Assembly (NCBI RefSeq): GCF_000716445.1 | Contig: NZ_JNWK01000034.1 | Location: 1-64,000, forward strand | Length of the DNA: 64,000 bases | Direction of reading: 5' to 3' | Origin: Streptomyces wedmorensis | Lineage (GTDB): Bacteria > Actinomycetota > Actinomycetes > Streptomycetales > Streptomycetaceae | Part shown: piece after piece, positions 32,619-40,926 of the stretch | Position numbering within the stretch: the stretch's first letter is position 1 | How the letters are laid out: the number at the start of each line of letters is the position of its first letter | Notes under the pieces: generated by a model | The model's database searches: none | What the model was told of the DNA's origin: nothing | What the model saw: only the letters and a program-made list of their open reading frames with translations | Translations under genes and position numbers: made by a program

Positions 32619-33434
32619 TCAGACAGTCTGTGGCCGCTGCTGAGGTGTCGCCTCTGGTGGTTGCTCCAACTGCAATTCCTTCTTGCGTTGTTCCTCGCGG
32701 ATGCGCTCGACTTCCTCCGCGAAGGTTGCTGTTGCCTGGTCGTTGGGAAGGTCTCTGTAGCGCCTAATCTTCAGGGCATATGCCTGCAGTTCGAGGTCGA
32801 TCGAATCCGCTGTCTGCTGGAGGTTGAGGCTACGTTCGCGGAACTTGAAGTACGCGATGATTCCAGCCGACATGCTCACGAGGGCACTGAGGCCGACGGC
32901 GATCCAGCTCCAAATCCCCTGTTCGGCAGCTGCGGTGGTGCTCACCGAAGTGAGAATCGAACCAATGATCACCGTGAGCTGGAAGAGGTTGTGTCTACTC
33001 CGATACCTCTCCGCGCTGCGCCGGAACTCATCACGGATCGCTGGGATGGATTCGTAGTACTCCGGGAAAGCCCCAGAGACGTTTGTCGCTCCGGTGTCCC
33101 GCGCTTGCAGGTGGCGTCTCTCCGCCTCCAGCTGGCGTATCTCCATCTCCGCCTTGTTGATCTTGACGCGGTTGGAGTTCCACCACTGAGTAGAGAAGAG
33201 GATGGACCCTAGGGTCGCGGCGCCCACAAGCACGTTGAAAAAGGTTTGGTTGTTGTGTTTGTCGTTGGTCCAGTCAACTAGCGTGTTGAGCAGTACCAAT
33301 CCGCTGATCGCGAGTGGGTTTCCGGCGAGCAACCAGAGAAGCGTGAAGCGTCGGGTGAACCGATGCTCAGTGAGGCTGGCCTCGAGCTCGATGATCTTCT
33401 GGTCCACTTCCAGAGTGGTGGACGCTGGTGCCAC
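32619..33434 (-). CDS. DUF4231/SLATT-like membrane protein, cargo of element B
   Basis: The protein is 271 aa. Two pairs of membrane helices lie at about residues 35-85 (LLWLLAGNPLAISGLVLL, TFFNVLVGAATLGSILF) and 155-200 (LTVIIGSILTSVSTTAA, IAVGLSALVSMSAGIIAYF). The YRSRHN and FKFRERSLNLQQTADSID pattern is that of the DUF4231/SLATT group. SLATT proteins are predicted pore-forming effectors of defence systems. It is transcribed towards int, is lower in G+C, and occupies the same slot as the NERD gene of element A. Confidence 0.65.
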   Translation of the reverse strand: MAPASTTLEVDQKIIELEASLTEHRFTRRFTLLWLLAGNPLAISGLVLLNTLVDWTNDKHNNQTFFNVLVGAATLGSILFSTQWWNSNRVKINKAEMEIRQLEAERRHLQARDTGATNVSGAFPEYYESIPAIRDEFRRSAERYRSRHNLFQLTVIIGSILTSVSTTAAAEQGIWSWIAVGLSALVSMSAGIIAYFKFRERSLNLQQTADSIDLELQAYALKIRRYRDLPNDQATATFAEEVERIREEQRKKELQLEQPPEATPQQRPQTV

Positions 33435-33576
33435 GGATCCCCCCGCCTGTTCGGACGGCGCCGGCGGTGCGACCGTCGACGCTTTGCGTCAGGCTAGCTA
33501 GATCGACATGACTGTGAGGGGTGAGCTGAAGATTCGGCTCTGGCCTCGCTCAGCGGGCCGGGCTCGCGCCCTAGTG

Positions 33577-33596
33577 CTCACTCGCCACTCACTCGC
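33577..33596 (+). repeat. 20-bp repeat near right end of element B
   Basis: Second copy of CTCACTCGCCACTCACTCGC (the first is at 16195-16214), 108 bp inside the right att core. It is an arm-site candidate for the integrase. Confidence 0.6.
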
Positions 33597-33614
33597 GATC
33601 AGTGACACACAACG

Positions 33615-33655
33615 ACAGAGACCCGGACTCAGTGGGACTGAGTCCGGGTCTCTGT
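33615..33655 (-). terminator. 19-bp perfect hairpin downstream of tRNA-Arg
   Basis: 33615-33633 pairs perfectly with 33637-33655 around a GGG loop. It lies about 50 nt beyond the 3' end of the minus-strand tRNA gene and is a likely tRNA transcript terminator supplied by element B. Outer GGCACTC/GAGTGCC (33660-33666 with 33703-33709) brackets the spacer up to the att core. Confidence 0.75.
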
Positions 33656-33703
33656 GTTTGGCACTCTTGCTGGTCAGCGGGTTGATCACGCTGTCCGAGC
33701 TGG

Positions 33704-33747
33704 AGTGCCCCCGGCAGGATTCGAACCTGCGCACACGGCTCCGGAGG
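33704..33747 (-). repeat. att core, right copy, within the tRNA-Arg gene
   Basis: It is identical over 44 bases to the other two cores. It covers the tRNA 3' half from the anticodon loop to the 3' end. It is the outer right boundary of element B and of the array. Confidence 0.92.
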
Positions 33748-33777
33748 CCGTTGCTCTATCCCCTGAGCTACGGGGGC
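33706..33777 (-). tRNA. tRNA-Arg (anticodon CCG)
   Basis: The 72-nt cloverleaf folds cleanly: acceptor GCCCCCG/CGGGGGC with discriminator A, D-arm GCTC/GAGC, anticodon stem ACGGC/GCCGT with loop CTCCGGA (anticodon CCG), T-arm GCAGG/CCTGC with loop TTCGAAT. CCA is not encoded. It reads codon CGG, common in this genome type. It is the integration target of both AICEs, which lie downstream of its 3' end. Confidence 0.95.
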
Positions 33778-33937
33778 GTTCACCGTGTTTGGCGGCGACG
33801 GGTAGAACCCTACCAGCTTGGGGGGCGTGCCTGTGAACAGGGATTTCCGGGGTGTCATGGAGGGTGGGGTCCCTCGCACGGGTCAGAAGTGGGTAAAACC
33901 CGGACGCAGGTGTGGGGGGCGGCCTACTCTCGTTCGT

Positions 33938-34450
33938 GTGTCAGGCGTGTCCGGTCGGGTGCTCGTTGTCGATGACAACAAGGTGATCCGGCAGTTGATC
34001 AGGGTCAATCTCGAACTCGAGGGGTTCGAGGTCGTGACCGCGGCCGATGGTGCCGAGTGTCTGGATGTCGTGCATCGGGTTTGTCCTGATGTCGTCACCC
34101 TGGACGTCGTCATGCCCCGCTTGGACGGGATCAAGACCGCGGAGCGGCTGCGGGCGGACCCGCGGACCAGTCATCTGCCGGTGGCGATCATCAGTGCCTG
34201 CGGTGAGCACGAGGCCGCCGGTGGGGCCGCGTCCGGTGTCGACGCCTTTCTCGCCAAGCCCTTCGAACCTTCCGAGCTCGTGCGTGTCGTACGCCAGTTG
34301 ATGCACCGTGAGCGGCGGGAGCAGCGGCGTGAGGCGACCGGGCCGGACGGGGGAGAGGAGCCGGCCGCAGCCGCTGACGTACGGCAGGGCACGGACGAGC
34401 GACCCCAGAGACAGGACGCGTCCGTTCGGCTCGACCCGACTGCGCGGTAG
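33938..34450 (+). CDS. Response regulator, receiver domain only
   Basis: The protein is 170 aa from the GTG at 33938 (a second GTG is at 33947). The CheY-like receiver has VVDDN, phospho-acceptor Asp in VTLDVVMP, the SACG switch region and Lys in LAKPFEPSE. It is followed by a charged, disordered tail without a DNA-binding domain. No kinase gene is adjacent. A possible -10 (TACTCT at 33924) sits so close that the mRNA may be leaderless. It is the first chromosomal gene after the tRNA. Confidence 0.8.
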   Translation: MSGVSGRVLVVDDNKVIRQLIRVNLELEGFEVVTAADGAECLDVVHRVCPDVVTLDVVMPRLDGIKTAERLRADPRTSHLPVAIISACGEHEAAGGAASGVDAFLAKPFEPSELVRVVRQLMHRERREQRREATGPDGGEEPAAAADVRQGTDERPQRQDASVRLDPTAR

Positions 34451-34774
34451 GACCCGTCCGTACGGCACGACATGCCCGTACGGCAGGACACGCACATGCG
34501 GCATCACGCGCACATGCGGCATCACGCGCACATGCGGCAGGCTGGCAGGGCGGTAGGACGTAGGGCGGTAAGTCGGTACGGGGAGGGTGCGGCGGTACGC
34601 GCGCCGCGGGCATCGGGCGTCGTGTTTCCGGTGCCGTGAGGCCTGCGGAGAGTGTGCCGGTATGCCCGCTCGGGCTCCTGCGGGCGGCGTGTCGTGAGGC
34701 TGGTCGTGGACGGGGGTGCCCGTATGGCGAAACCGGTTCGCGTGGGGACCCCCCTCCTCCCCTAGGGTGGCGGT
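34451..34774. other. Intergenic region with short tandem repeat
   Basis: There is no credible gene in 324 bp. It contains the 18-bp tandem repeat at 34491-34539 and ends with TAGGGT (34763-34768), a -10-like hexamer seven bases before the next GTG. Confidence 0.6.
34491..34539 (+). repeat. 18-bp tandem repeat, about 2.7 copies
   Basis: The unit CGCGCACATGCGGCATCA is repeated head-to-tail without spacers. It is too short and unspaced for CRISPR and is probably slippage-generated. Confidence 0.75.
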
Positions 34775-35797
34775 GTGACCCCCGCGGAACTCTCTCTGAC
34801 CGTGCTGCACGCCGTGCGACGTGCGGTCGACGATGGTGTGCTCCGGGTCGAGGTGCCGTCGCGGGTGAAGGTCGAGAGGGCCAGGCCGGGCGGGGCGGGG
34901 GAGTACGCCAGCAATGTGGCGTTGACGTTGGCGCGGCCGGCCGGGCGGAGTGCGCTCGAGGTCGCGGGGATCATCGGGGAGAGGCTCCGGGACGTACCGG
35001 GGCTGGACGGTGTGGAGATCACCGGCCCGGGGTTCTTGAACTTCACTCTTCAGAGCGATGCCGGGCGTGAGGTCGTACGGGCGGTCGCCGACGCAGGAGT
35101 CGCGTACGGGCATGGCACGGCGCTCGCCGGGACCGAGGTGCGCTTCGCGGAGGTCGCCGAGGAGCGGGCGGAGATCGTCGTCGAGACGGTCGTGCGGCTC
35201 CTGAGGAGTCAGGGAGCCCGCGCCGCGGTCGACGGATGGGACGAGTCGTCGTACGCGGGGTCCGGGGCGCGCGAGACGTCCTCCCACCCCACCCCCCGCG
35301 AGCGCATCCACGTCCGTCCCGCCCCCTGTGACGTGGACCGGCTCGGGGTCGATGCCGCGCGGTGGGGGCTGTTGCGGGCGGCGCCCGGGGATCGGGCGTT
35401 GGAGGGGGAGGGGCTGTTGGTGCAGCACGAGCGGAACGGGTTGTTTCGGGTGCGGTACGCGTACTCGAGGGTGCGGAGGCTGGTCGTCAACGGAGAGCAG
35501 CTCGGTGTCGCCCCGGTGTACGAGACGCCTGTGGAGGCGGCCGAACTGATCGGCGTGCTGGGGGACCACCCCGTCGTCCTGCTCGCTGCGGCACGTCATC
35601 GGGCGCCTGACCGGGTGGCCCGGCATCTGGAGGCGGTGGCGGACGCGCTGCTCGCGTTCCAGCACACCGTGCTGCCGCTCGGTGACGAGAAACCCTCGGC
35701 CGCCCATCGTTCCCGGCTCGCGCTCGCCGAAGCCGCCGGGACGGTGCTCGCCGGTGGCCTCTCCGTGCTCGGCATCAGCGCACCCGATCGGATTTGA
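34775..35797 (+). CDS. nrtL: ArgS-related anticodon-binding protein (NrtL type), no catalytic domain
   Basis: The protein is 340 aa. The N-terminal part resembles the arginyl-tRNA synthetase additional domain ([12 protein letters not shown] and GPGFLNFTL at about residues 40-90). The C-terminal part from about 215 resembles the DALR anticodon-binding domain ([24 protein letters not shown]). The HIGH and KMSKS catalytic Rossmann region is absent, so it cannot charge tRNA. It stands before lysA, where Streptomyces genomes keep this truncated paralogue. It may be translated from a leaderless mRNA, as TAGGGT lies seven bases before the GTG. Confidence 0.8.
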   Translation: MTPAELSLTVLHAVRRAVDDGVLRVEVPSRVKVERARPGGAGEYASNVALTLARPAGRSALEVAGIIGERLRDVPGLDGVEITGPGFLNFTLQSDAGREVVRAVADAGVAYGHGTALAGTEVRFAEVAEERAEIVVETVVRLLRSQGARAAVDGWDESSYAGSGARETSSHPTPRERIHVRPAPCDVDRLGVDAARWGLLRAAPGDRALEGEGLLVQHERNGLFRVRYAYSRVRRLVVNGEQLGVAPVYETPVEAAELIGVLGDHPVVLLAAARHRAPDRVARHLEAVADALLAFQHTVLPLGDEKPSAAHRSRLALAEAAGTVLAGGLSVLGISAPDRI

Positions 35798-35807
35798 AAG
35801 AGCAGAC

Positions 35808-37199
35808 ATGAGCCGTTCCGCCCACCCCGCAGGCCCCCGCCACGCCGACGTCCTCCCCGAGGGCCATTACTCCGCGCCGCCCGCCGACCTCAATGTGCTC
35901 GACCCGAAGGTGTGGTCGAGGACCGTCACGAGGGACGAGCGGGGGGTCGCCACCGTCGGCGGCATCGGCGTCGACGCGCTCGCCGAGGAGTTCGGCACGC
36001 CTGCCTACTTCCTCGACGAGTCCGACTTCCGGGCCCGCTGCCGTGCTTGGGCGGAGGCGTTCGGCAAGGACGCCGACGTCTTCTACGCCGGAAAGGCGTT
36101 CCTCTCCCGGGCCGTCGTGCGGTGGCTCAAGGAGGAGGGGCTGAACCTGGACGTGTGCTCCGGTGGCGAGCTGACCACGGCCCTCTCCGCCGGGATGCCC
36201 GCCGAGCGCATCGCCTTCCACGGGAACAACAAGAGCGAGGAGGAGATCCGTACGGCCGTCGAGGTCGGCGTCGGGCGGATCGTCCTCGACTCCTTCCAGG
36301 AGATCGTCCGGGTCGCGCACATCGCCCAGTCCCTGGGCAAGCGGCAGCGGGTGCAGATCCGGGTGACCGTCGGCGTCGAGGCGCACACGCACGAGTTCAT
36401 CGCCACCGCGCACGAGGACCAGAAGTTCGGCATCGCGCTGGCCGGCGGGCAGGCCGCCGAGGCCGTGCGGCGGGCGCTGAAGCTGGACGGTCTGGAGCTC
36501 ATCGGCATTCACTCGCACATCGGCTCGCAGATCTTCGACATGGCCGGGTTCGAGGTCTCCGCGCGCCGGGTCGTCGGGCTGCTGGCCGAGGTCCGTGACG
36601 AGCACGGCGTCGAGCTGCCGGAGATCGACCTCGGTGGCGGCCTCGGCATCGCGTACACGTCCGACGACGACCCGCGCGAGCCGCACGAGATCGCCAAGGC
36701 GCTGAACGAGATCGTGGGGAGGGAGTGCGAGGCCGCGGGGCTCGCGACGCCCCGGATCTCCGTGGAGCCCGGGCGCGCGATCGTGGGGCCGACGGCGTTC
36801 ACGCTCTACCGGGTCGGCACGATCAAGCCACTCGAGGGCCTGCGGACGTACGTGAGCGTCGACGGCGGCATGTCGGACAACATCCGCACCGCGCTGTACG
36901 ACGCCGAGTACAGCGTCAGTCTCGTCTCGCGGACCAGTGAGGCCGAGCCGATGCTCGCCCGTGTGGTCGGCAAGCACTGCGAGAGCGGCGACATCGTCGT
37001 ACGGGACGCCTTCCTGCCCTCCGACGTGGCGCCCGGCGACCTGATCGCCGTGCCGGCCACCGGCGCGTACTGCCGCTCCATGGCCAGCAACTACAACCAC
37101 GCGCTCCGGCCGCCCGTCGTCGCCGTCCGCGACGGCGAGGCGCGGGTGATCGTCCGGCGTGAGACGGAGGAAGATCTCCTGCGCCTCGACGTGGGCTGA
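35808..37199 (+). CDS. lysA: Diaminopimelate decarboxylase
   Basis: The protein is 463 aa from the ATG at 35808, ten bases after the nrtL stop. It is a PLP-dependent fold-III decarboxylase, with PLP Lys in [21 protein letters not shown], the glycine loop DLGGGLG, the VEPGRAIVG motif and the dimer-contributed Cys in [14 protein letters not shown]. It converts meso-diaminopimelate to L-lysine, the last step of lysine synthesis, in competition with peptidoglycan use of the same precursor. It is followed by repeats and a hairpin before hom. Confidence 0.93.
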   Translation: MSRSAHPAGPRHADVLPEGHYSAPPADLNVLDPKVWSRTVTRDERGVATVGGIGVDALAEEFGTPAYFLDESDFRARCRAWAEAFGKDADVFYAGKAFLSRAVVRWLKEEGLNLDVCSGGELTTALSAGMPAERIAFHGNNKSEEEIRTAVEVGVGRIVLDSFQEIVRVAHIAQSLGKRQRVQIRVTVGVEAHTHEFIATAHEDQKFGIALAGGQAAEAVRRALKLDGLELIGIHSHIGSQIFDMAGFEVSARRVVGLLAEVRDEHGVELPEIDLGGGLGIAYTSDDDPREPHEIAKALNEIVGRECEAAGLATPRISVEPGRAIVGPTAFTLYRVGTIKPLEGLRTYVSVDGGMSDNIRTALYDAEYSVSLVSRTSEAEPMLARVVGKHCESGDIVVRDAFLPSDVAPGDLIAVPATGAYCRSMASNYNHALRPPVVAVRDGEARVIVRRETEEDLLRLDVG

Positions 37200-37200
37200 C

Positions 37201-37280
37201 GAAATAGTCGCGTGGTGAAATAGTCGAGTGATGAAATCGATGTCTCAGGATCCGGACGAGGGGCGGAAACCCCCGTCCGG
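37201..37280 (+). promoter_or_regulatory. Direct repeats and hairpin between lysA and hom
   Basis: A 16-bp unit beginning GAAATAGTCG is repeated at 37201-37216 and 37217-37232, with a partial third copy. Then CCGGACG (37252-37258) pairs with CGTCCGG (37274-37280), reinforced by GGGG/CCCC. The hairpin could terminate lysA or attenuate hom. Confidence 0.65.
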
Positions 37281-37339
37281 TGAGTGAGACTGGTTCCCAC
37301 CGTAGAGATACGCAACAGAAGTACGAGAAACGAGGTCGG

Positions 37340-38632
37340 ATGATGCGTACGCGTCCGCTGAAGGTGGCGCTGCTGGGCTGTGGAGTGGTCGGCTCAGAGG
37401 TGGCGCGCATCATGACGACGCACGCCGACGACCTCGCCGCGCGCATCGGCGCCCCGGTCGAGCTCGCCGGCGTGGCGGTCCGCCGCCCGGACAAGGTCCG
37501 CGAGGGCATCCCCGCGGAACTGATCACCACCGACGCCACCGCCCTGGTCAAACGCGGCGACATCGACGTCATCATCGAGGTCATCGGCGGAGTCGAGCCG
37601 GCCCGCACCCTGATCACCACCGCCTTCGAGCACGGCGCGTCCGTCGTCTCGGCCAACAAGGCGCTGCTGGCCCAGGACGGCGCGACCCTCTACGCGGCCG
37701 CCGAGCAGCACGGGCAGGACCTCTACTACGAGGCCGCCGTCGCCGGCGCGATCCCGCTGATCCGGCCGCTGCGCGAGTCCCTCGCCGGCGACAAGATCAA
37801 CCGGGTGATGGGCATCGTCAACGGCACCACGAACTTCATCCTCGACAAGATGGACACCTCGGGTGCCGGCTACTCCGAGGCGCTCGACGAGGCCACCGCC
37901 CTCGGGTACGCGGAGGCCGACCCGACCGCCGACGTCGAGGGCTTCGACGCCGCCGCCAAGGCCGCCATCCTCGCCGGCATCGCGTTCCACACGCGCGTGC
38001 GCCTCGACGACGTCTACCGCGAGGGCATGACCGAGGTCACCGCCGCCGACTTCGCCTCGGCCAAGCAGATGGGCTGCACCATCAAGCTGCTCGCGATCTG
38101 CGAGCGGGCCGCCGACGGCGGGTCTGTCACCGCGCGCGTGCACCCCGCGATGATCCCGCTCAGCCACCCGCTGGCCTCCGTCCGCGAGGCGTACAACGCG
38201 GTCTTCGTCGAGGCCGACGCCGCCGGGCAGCTCATGTTCTACGGCCCCGGCGCAGGCGGTGCTCCGACCGCCTCGGCCGTCCTCGGCGACCTCGTCGCCG
38301 TGTGCCGCAACAAGCTCAACGGGGCCAACGGCCCCGGCGAGTCCGCGTACACCCAGCTGCCCGTGAGCTCCATGGGCGAGGTCGTCACGCGGTACCACAT
38401 CAGCCTCGACGTGGCCGACAAGCCGGGCGTCCTCGCCCAGGTCGCGACGGTCTTCGCCGAGCACGGCGTATCCATCGATACGGTGCGCCAGCAGGGCAAG
38501 GACGGCGAGGCCTCCCTCGTCGTCGTCACCCACCGCGCGCCCGACGCCGCCCTCTCCGGGACCGTCGAGGCGCTGCGCAAGCTCGACACCGTGCGCGGTG
38601 TCGCCAGCATCATGCGTGTTGAAGGGGAGTAA
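37340..38632 (+). CDS. hom: Homoserine dehydrogenase
   Basis: The protein is 430 aa. The ATG at 37340 (or 37343) follows CGAGG; upstream in-frame codons lie in the leader. The NAD(P)-binding loop is LLGCGVVGSEV, followed by catalytic-domain motifs (EAAVAGAIPLI, NGTTNFIL, GYAEADPTADVEG) and a C-terminal ACT domain from about residue 350 (ISLDVADKPGVLAQVA). It reduces aspartate semialdehyde to homoserine. The ACT domain is the usual site of threonine feedback inhibition. thrC follows after 6 bases. Confidence 0.94.
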   Translation: MMRTRPLKVALLGCGVVGSEVARIMTTHADDLAARIGAPVELAGVAVRRPDKVREGIPAELITTDATALVKRGDIDVIIEVIGGVEPARTLITTAFEHGASVVSANKALLAQDGATLYAAAEQHGQDLYYEAAVAGAIPLIRPLRESLAGDKINRVMGIVNGTTNFILDKMDTSGAGYSEALDEATALGYAEADPTADVEGFDAAAKAAILAGIAFHTRVRLDDVYREGMTEVTAADFASAKQMGCTIKLLAICERAADGGSVTARVHPAMIPLSHPLASVREAYNAVFVEADAAGQLMFYGPGAGGAPTASAVLGDLVAVCRNKLNGANGPGESAYTQLPVSSMGEVVTRYHISLDVADKPGVLAQVATVFAEHGVSIDTVRQQGKDGEASLVVVTHRAPDAALSGTVEALRKLDTVRGVASIMRVEGE

Positions 38633-38638
38633 GGACCC

Positions 38639-39709
38639 ATGACCCACAAGGGCACCCACCAGTGGCGCGGCATCATCGAGGAGTACCGGGACCGCCTTCC
38701 GGTCACGGACACGACGCCGGTCGTCACGCTCCGTGAGGGCGGCACGCCGCTCGTCCCCGCCCAGGTGCTCTCCGAGCGCACGGGCTGCGAGGTGCACCTC
38801 AAGGTCGAGGGCGCCAACCCCACCGGCTCCTTCAAGGACCGGGGCATGACCATGGCCATCTCCAAGGCCAAGGAGGAGGGGGCGCGGGCCGTCATCTGCG
38901 CCTCCACCGGCAACACCTCCGCCTCGGCCGCGGCCTACGCGGTGCGCGCCGGCATGGTGTCGGCCGTCCTCGTGCCCCAGGGCAAGATCGCGCTCGGCAA
39001 GATGGGCCAGGCCCTCGTGCACGGCGCGAAGATCCTCCAGGTCGACGGCAACTTCGACGACTGTCTGACGCTGGCCCGCAGCCTCTCCGAGAACTACCCG
39101 GTGGCGCTGGTCAATTCGGTCAACCCGGTCCGCATCGAGGGCCAGAAGACCGCCGCGTTCGAGATCGTCGACATGCTCGGCGACGCCCCCGACATCCATG
39201 TGCTCCCCGTGGGCAACGCCGGCAACATCACGGCGTACTGGAAGGGGTACCGCGAGTACGCCGAGGACGGCCTCGCGACGCACCGGCCGCGCATGTGGGG
39301 CTTCCAGGCCTCCGGTTCCGCGCCGCTCGTGCGCGGCGAGGTCGTCAAGGACCCGTCGACGATCGCCACCGCGATCCGCATCGGCAACCCGGCCTCGTGG
39401 GACTACGCGATCGCCGCGCGCGACGAGTCGGGCGGCTTCATTGACGAGGTGACGGACCGTGAGATCCTGCAGGCGTACCGCCTGTTGGCCGCTCAGGAGG
39501 GCGTCTTTGTCGAGCCCGCCTCGGCCGCGTCGGTCGCCGGTCTGCTGAAGGCCGCCGCGCAGGGCAAGGTCGACCCCGGCCAGCGGATCGTCTGCACCGT
39601 CACCGGAAACGGCCTGAAGGACCCCGACTGGGCCGTCGCCGGCGCACCGCAGCCGGTCACCGTCCCGGTCGACGCCGTGGCCGCCGCCGAGCGCCTCGGT
39701 CTGGCCTGA
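38639..39709 (+). CDS. thrC: Threonine synthase
   Basis: The protein is 356 aa. It is a PLP fold-II enzyme with the Schiff-base Lys in [11 protein letters not shown], the STGNTSAS loop, and [12 protein letters not shown] for the phosphate. The length fits the short actinobacterial class. It converts O-phosphohomoserine to threonine. It is co-transcribed with hom, while two hairpins separate it from thrB. Confidence 0.94.
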   Translation: MTHKGTHQWRGIIEEYRDRLPVTDTTPVVTLREGGTPLVPAQVLSERTGCEVHLKVEGANPTGSFKDRGMTMAISKAKEEGARAVICASTGNTSASAAAYAVRAGMVSAVLVPQGKIALGKMGQALVHGAKILQVDGNFDDCLTLARSLSENYPVALVNSVNPVRIEGQKTAAFEIVDMLGDAPDIHVLPVGNAGNITAYWKGYREYAEDGLATHRPRMWGFQASGSAPLVRGEVVKDPSTIATAIRIGNPASWDYAIAARDESGGFIDEVTDREILQAYRLLAAQEGVFVEPASAASVAGLLKAAAQGKVDPGQRIVCTVTGNGLKDPDWAVAGAPQPVTVPVDAVAAAERLGLA

Positions 39710-39734
39710 TCTCACCCCCCTGCGCGGGGAAAGC

Positions 39735-39818
39735 CCTGATCGATACCCGATCAGGAACGTACATAGGCGCACAGGTTGGCTCGCGACACGCATCGTGCGC
39801 CTCCTGTGCGCCCTATGT
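39735..39818 (+). terminator. Two successive hairpins between thrC and thrB
   Basis: CCTGATCG/CGATCAGG (39735-39755) is followed by a larger stem, ACATAGGCGCACAGG (39761-39775) with CCTGTGCGCCCTATGT (39803-39818), one bulge. No U-tract follows. They may reduce read-through so that thrB is partly independent of hom-thrC. Confidence 0.65.
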
Positions 39819-40008
39819 CGCCACAGAACCTTCCTTCGATAGGCTGTACCGAACCCGCCCCGCCGCATATGCGCGGTGTCGTTGCCGTTGTCGCCTCCGT
39901 GGCCGAAACGGCCCCCGGGTCTCCGAGTACTTCGCCTGCCGTACTCGTTGTGCGAAGCCCCTGCTGTTCGAAATGCCTGTTGCCGCAACCAAGGAGAGTC
40001 ATCGAGCG

Positions 40009-40926
40009 ATGGCCGGTCCAGCGTTCCGCGCCGCCGCCGTACGGGTGCGCGTCCCCGCCACCAGCGCCAACCTCGGCCCGGGCTTCGATGCCTTCGGCCT
40101 GTCGCTGGGTCTGTACGACGACGTCGTCGTCCGGGTCGCCGACTCCGGGCTGCACGTCGACATCGCCGGCGAGGGCGCCGACACGCTCCCGCGCGACGAG
40201 AGCCACCTGCTCGTACGCTCCCTGCGCACGGCCTTCGACCTGCTCGGCGGACAGCCGCGCGGCCTCGAGGTCGTCTGCGCCAACCGCATCCCGCACGGCC
40301 GCGGCCTCGGCTCCTCCTCCGCGGCGATCTGCGCCGGCATCGTCGCCGCCCGCGCCGTGACCATAGGCGGGGACGCCAGGCTCGACGAGGCCGCCCTCCT
40401 GGAGCTGGCCACCGAGATCGAGGGGCACCCCGACAACGTCGCCGCCTGTCTGCTCGGCGGATTCACGCTCGCCTGGACCGAGTCCGGTGCCGCGCGGGCG
40501 ATCAGGATGGATCCCTCGGATTCCATCGTTCCGGTGGTTTTCGTCCCCGGAAAGCCCGTACTCACCGAGACCGCCCGCGGACTCCTGCCGCGCACCGTCC
40601 CGCACGTGGACGCCGCGGCCAACGCCGGGCGCGCCGCCCTCCTCGTCGAGGCCCTGACCCGCCGCCCCGAGCTGCTGCTCTCGGCCACCGAGGACCGGCT
40701 GCACCAGGAGTACCGGGCTCCCGCGATGCCGGAGAGCATCGCCCTGGTGAACCGGCTGCGGGCGGACGGCGTCCCCGCGGTCATCTCCGGCGCGGGCCCC
40801 ACGGTCCTCGCGCTGGCCGAGCACGGGACAGCCGACAAGGTCGCCCGACTGGCGGGCGAGGGCTGGGCCGCGAACCGGCTCGACCTCGACGCGTCCGGAG
40901 CGGTCGTACTGCCGCTGGCGCCCTAG
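40009..40926 (+). CDS. thrB: Homoserine kinase
   Basis: The protein is 305 aa from the ATG at 40009, which has AAGGAGA upstream, unlike the in-frame ATG at 39973. It is a GHMP kinase with PATSANLGPGFDAFG at the N-terminus, the ATP loop GRGLGSSSAAICAG and the C-terminal SGAGPTVLAL. It phosphorylates homoserine to supply threonine synthase. It lies about 300 bp from thrC with its own leader. Confidence 0.93.
   Translation: MAGPAFRAAAVRVRVPATSANLGPGFDAFGLSLGLYDDVVVRVADSGLHVDIAGEGADTLPRDESHLLVRSLRTAFDLLGGQPRGLEVVCANRIPHGRGLGSSSAAICAGIVAARAVTIGGDARLDEAALLELATEIEGHPDNVAACLLGGFTLAWTESGAARAIRMDPSDSIVPVVFVPGKPVLTETARGLLPRTVPHVDAAANAGRAALLVEALTRRPELLLSATEDRLHQEYRAPAMPESIALVNRLRADGVPAVISGAGPTVLALAEHGTADKVARLAGEGWAANRLDLDASGAVVLPLAP

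Larger units (their letters stand above)
16078..33747 (+). mobile_element. AICE element B (DUF3987-type replication), tRNA-proximal member
   Basis: The unit is about 17.6 kb. Order: att core, ptuB/ptuA-like pair, tandem-HTH GntR, HD protein, Nudix and XRE pair, small transfer genes, DUF2637 protein, GGDEF protein, TraB-like translocase, CTAG-rich repeats, four small or hypothetical genes, DnaB-N/DUF3987 replication protein, iteron-like origin, Xis, integrase, DUF4231 protein, hairpin, att core, tRNA. It shares site and modular order with element A, but the replication and transfer genes are of different families. Confidence 0.9.

Noticed and set aside
34491..34539. CRISPR array
   Set aside because: The repeats are 18 bp, contiguous, fewer than three full copies, without spacers or cas genes.
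37394..39988. An 864-residue open frame antisense to hom and thrC
   Set aside because: It spans two genuine genes on the other strand and shows only low-complexity residues, so it is a shadow.
39776..40360. Leader-peptide gene or T-box before thrB
   Set aside because: The frame continues into thrB out of phase and has no run of Thr/Ile codons. No T-box or specifier structure was recognised.
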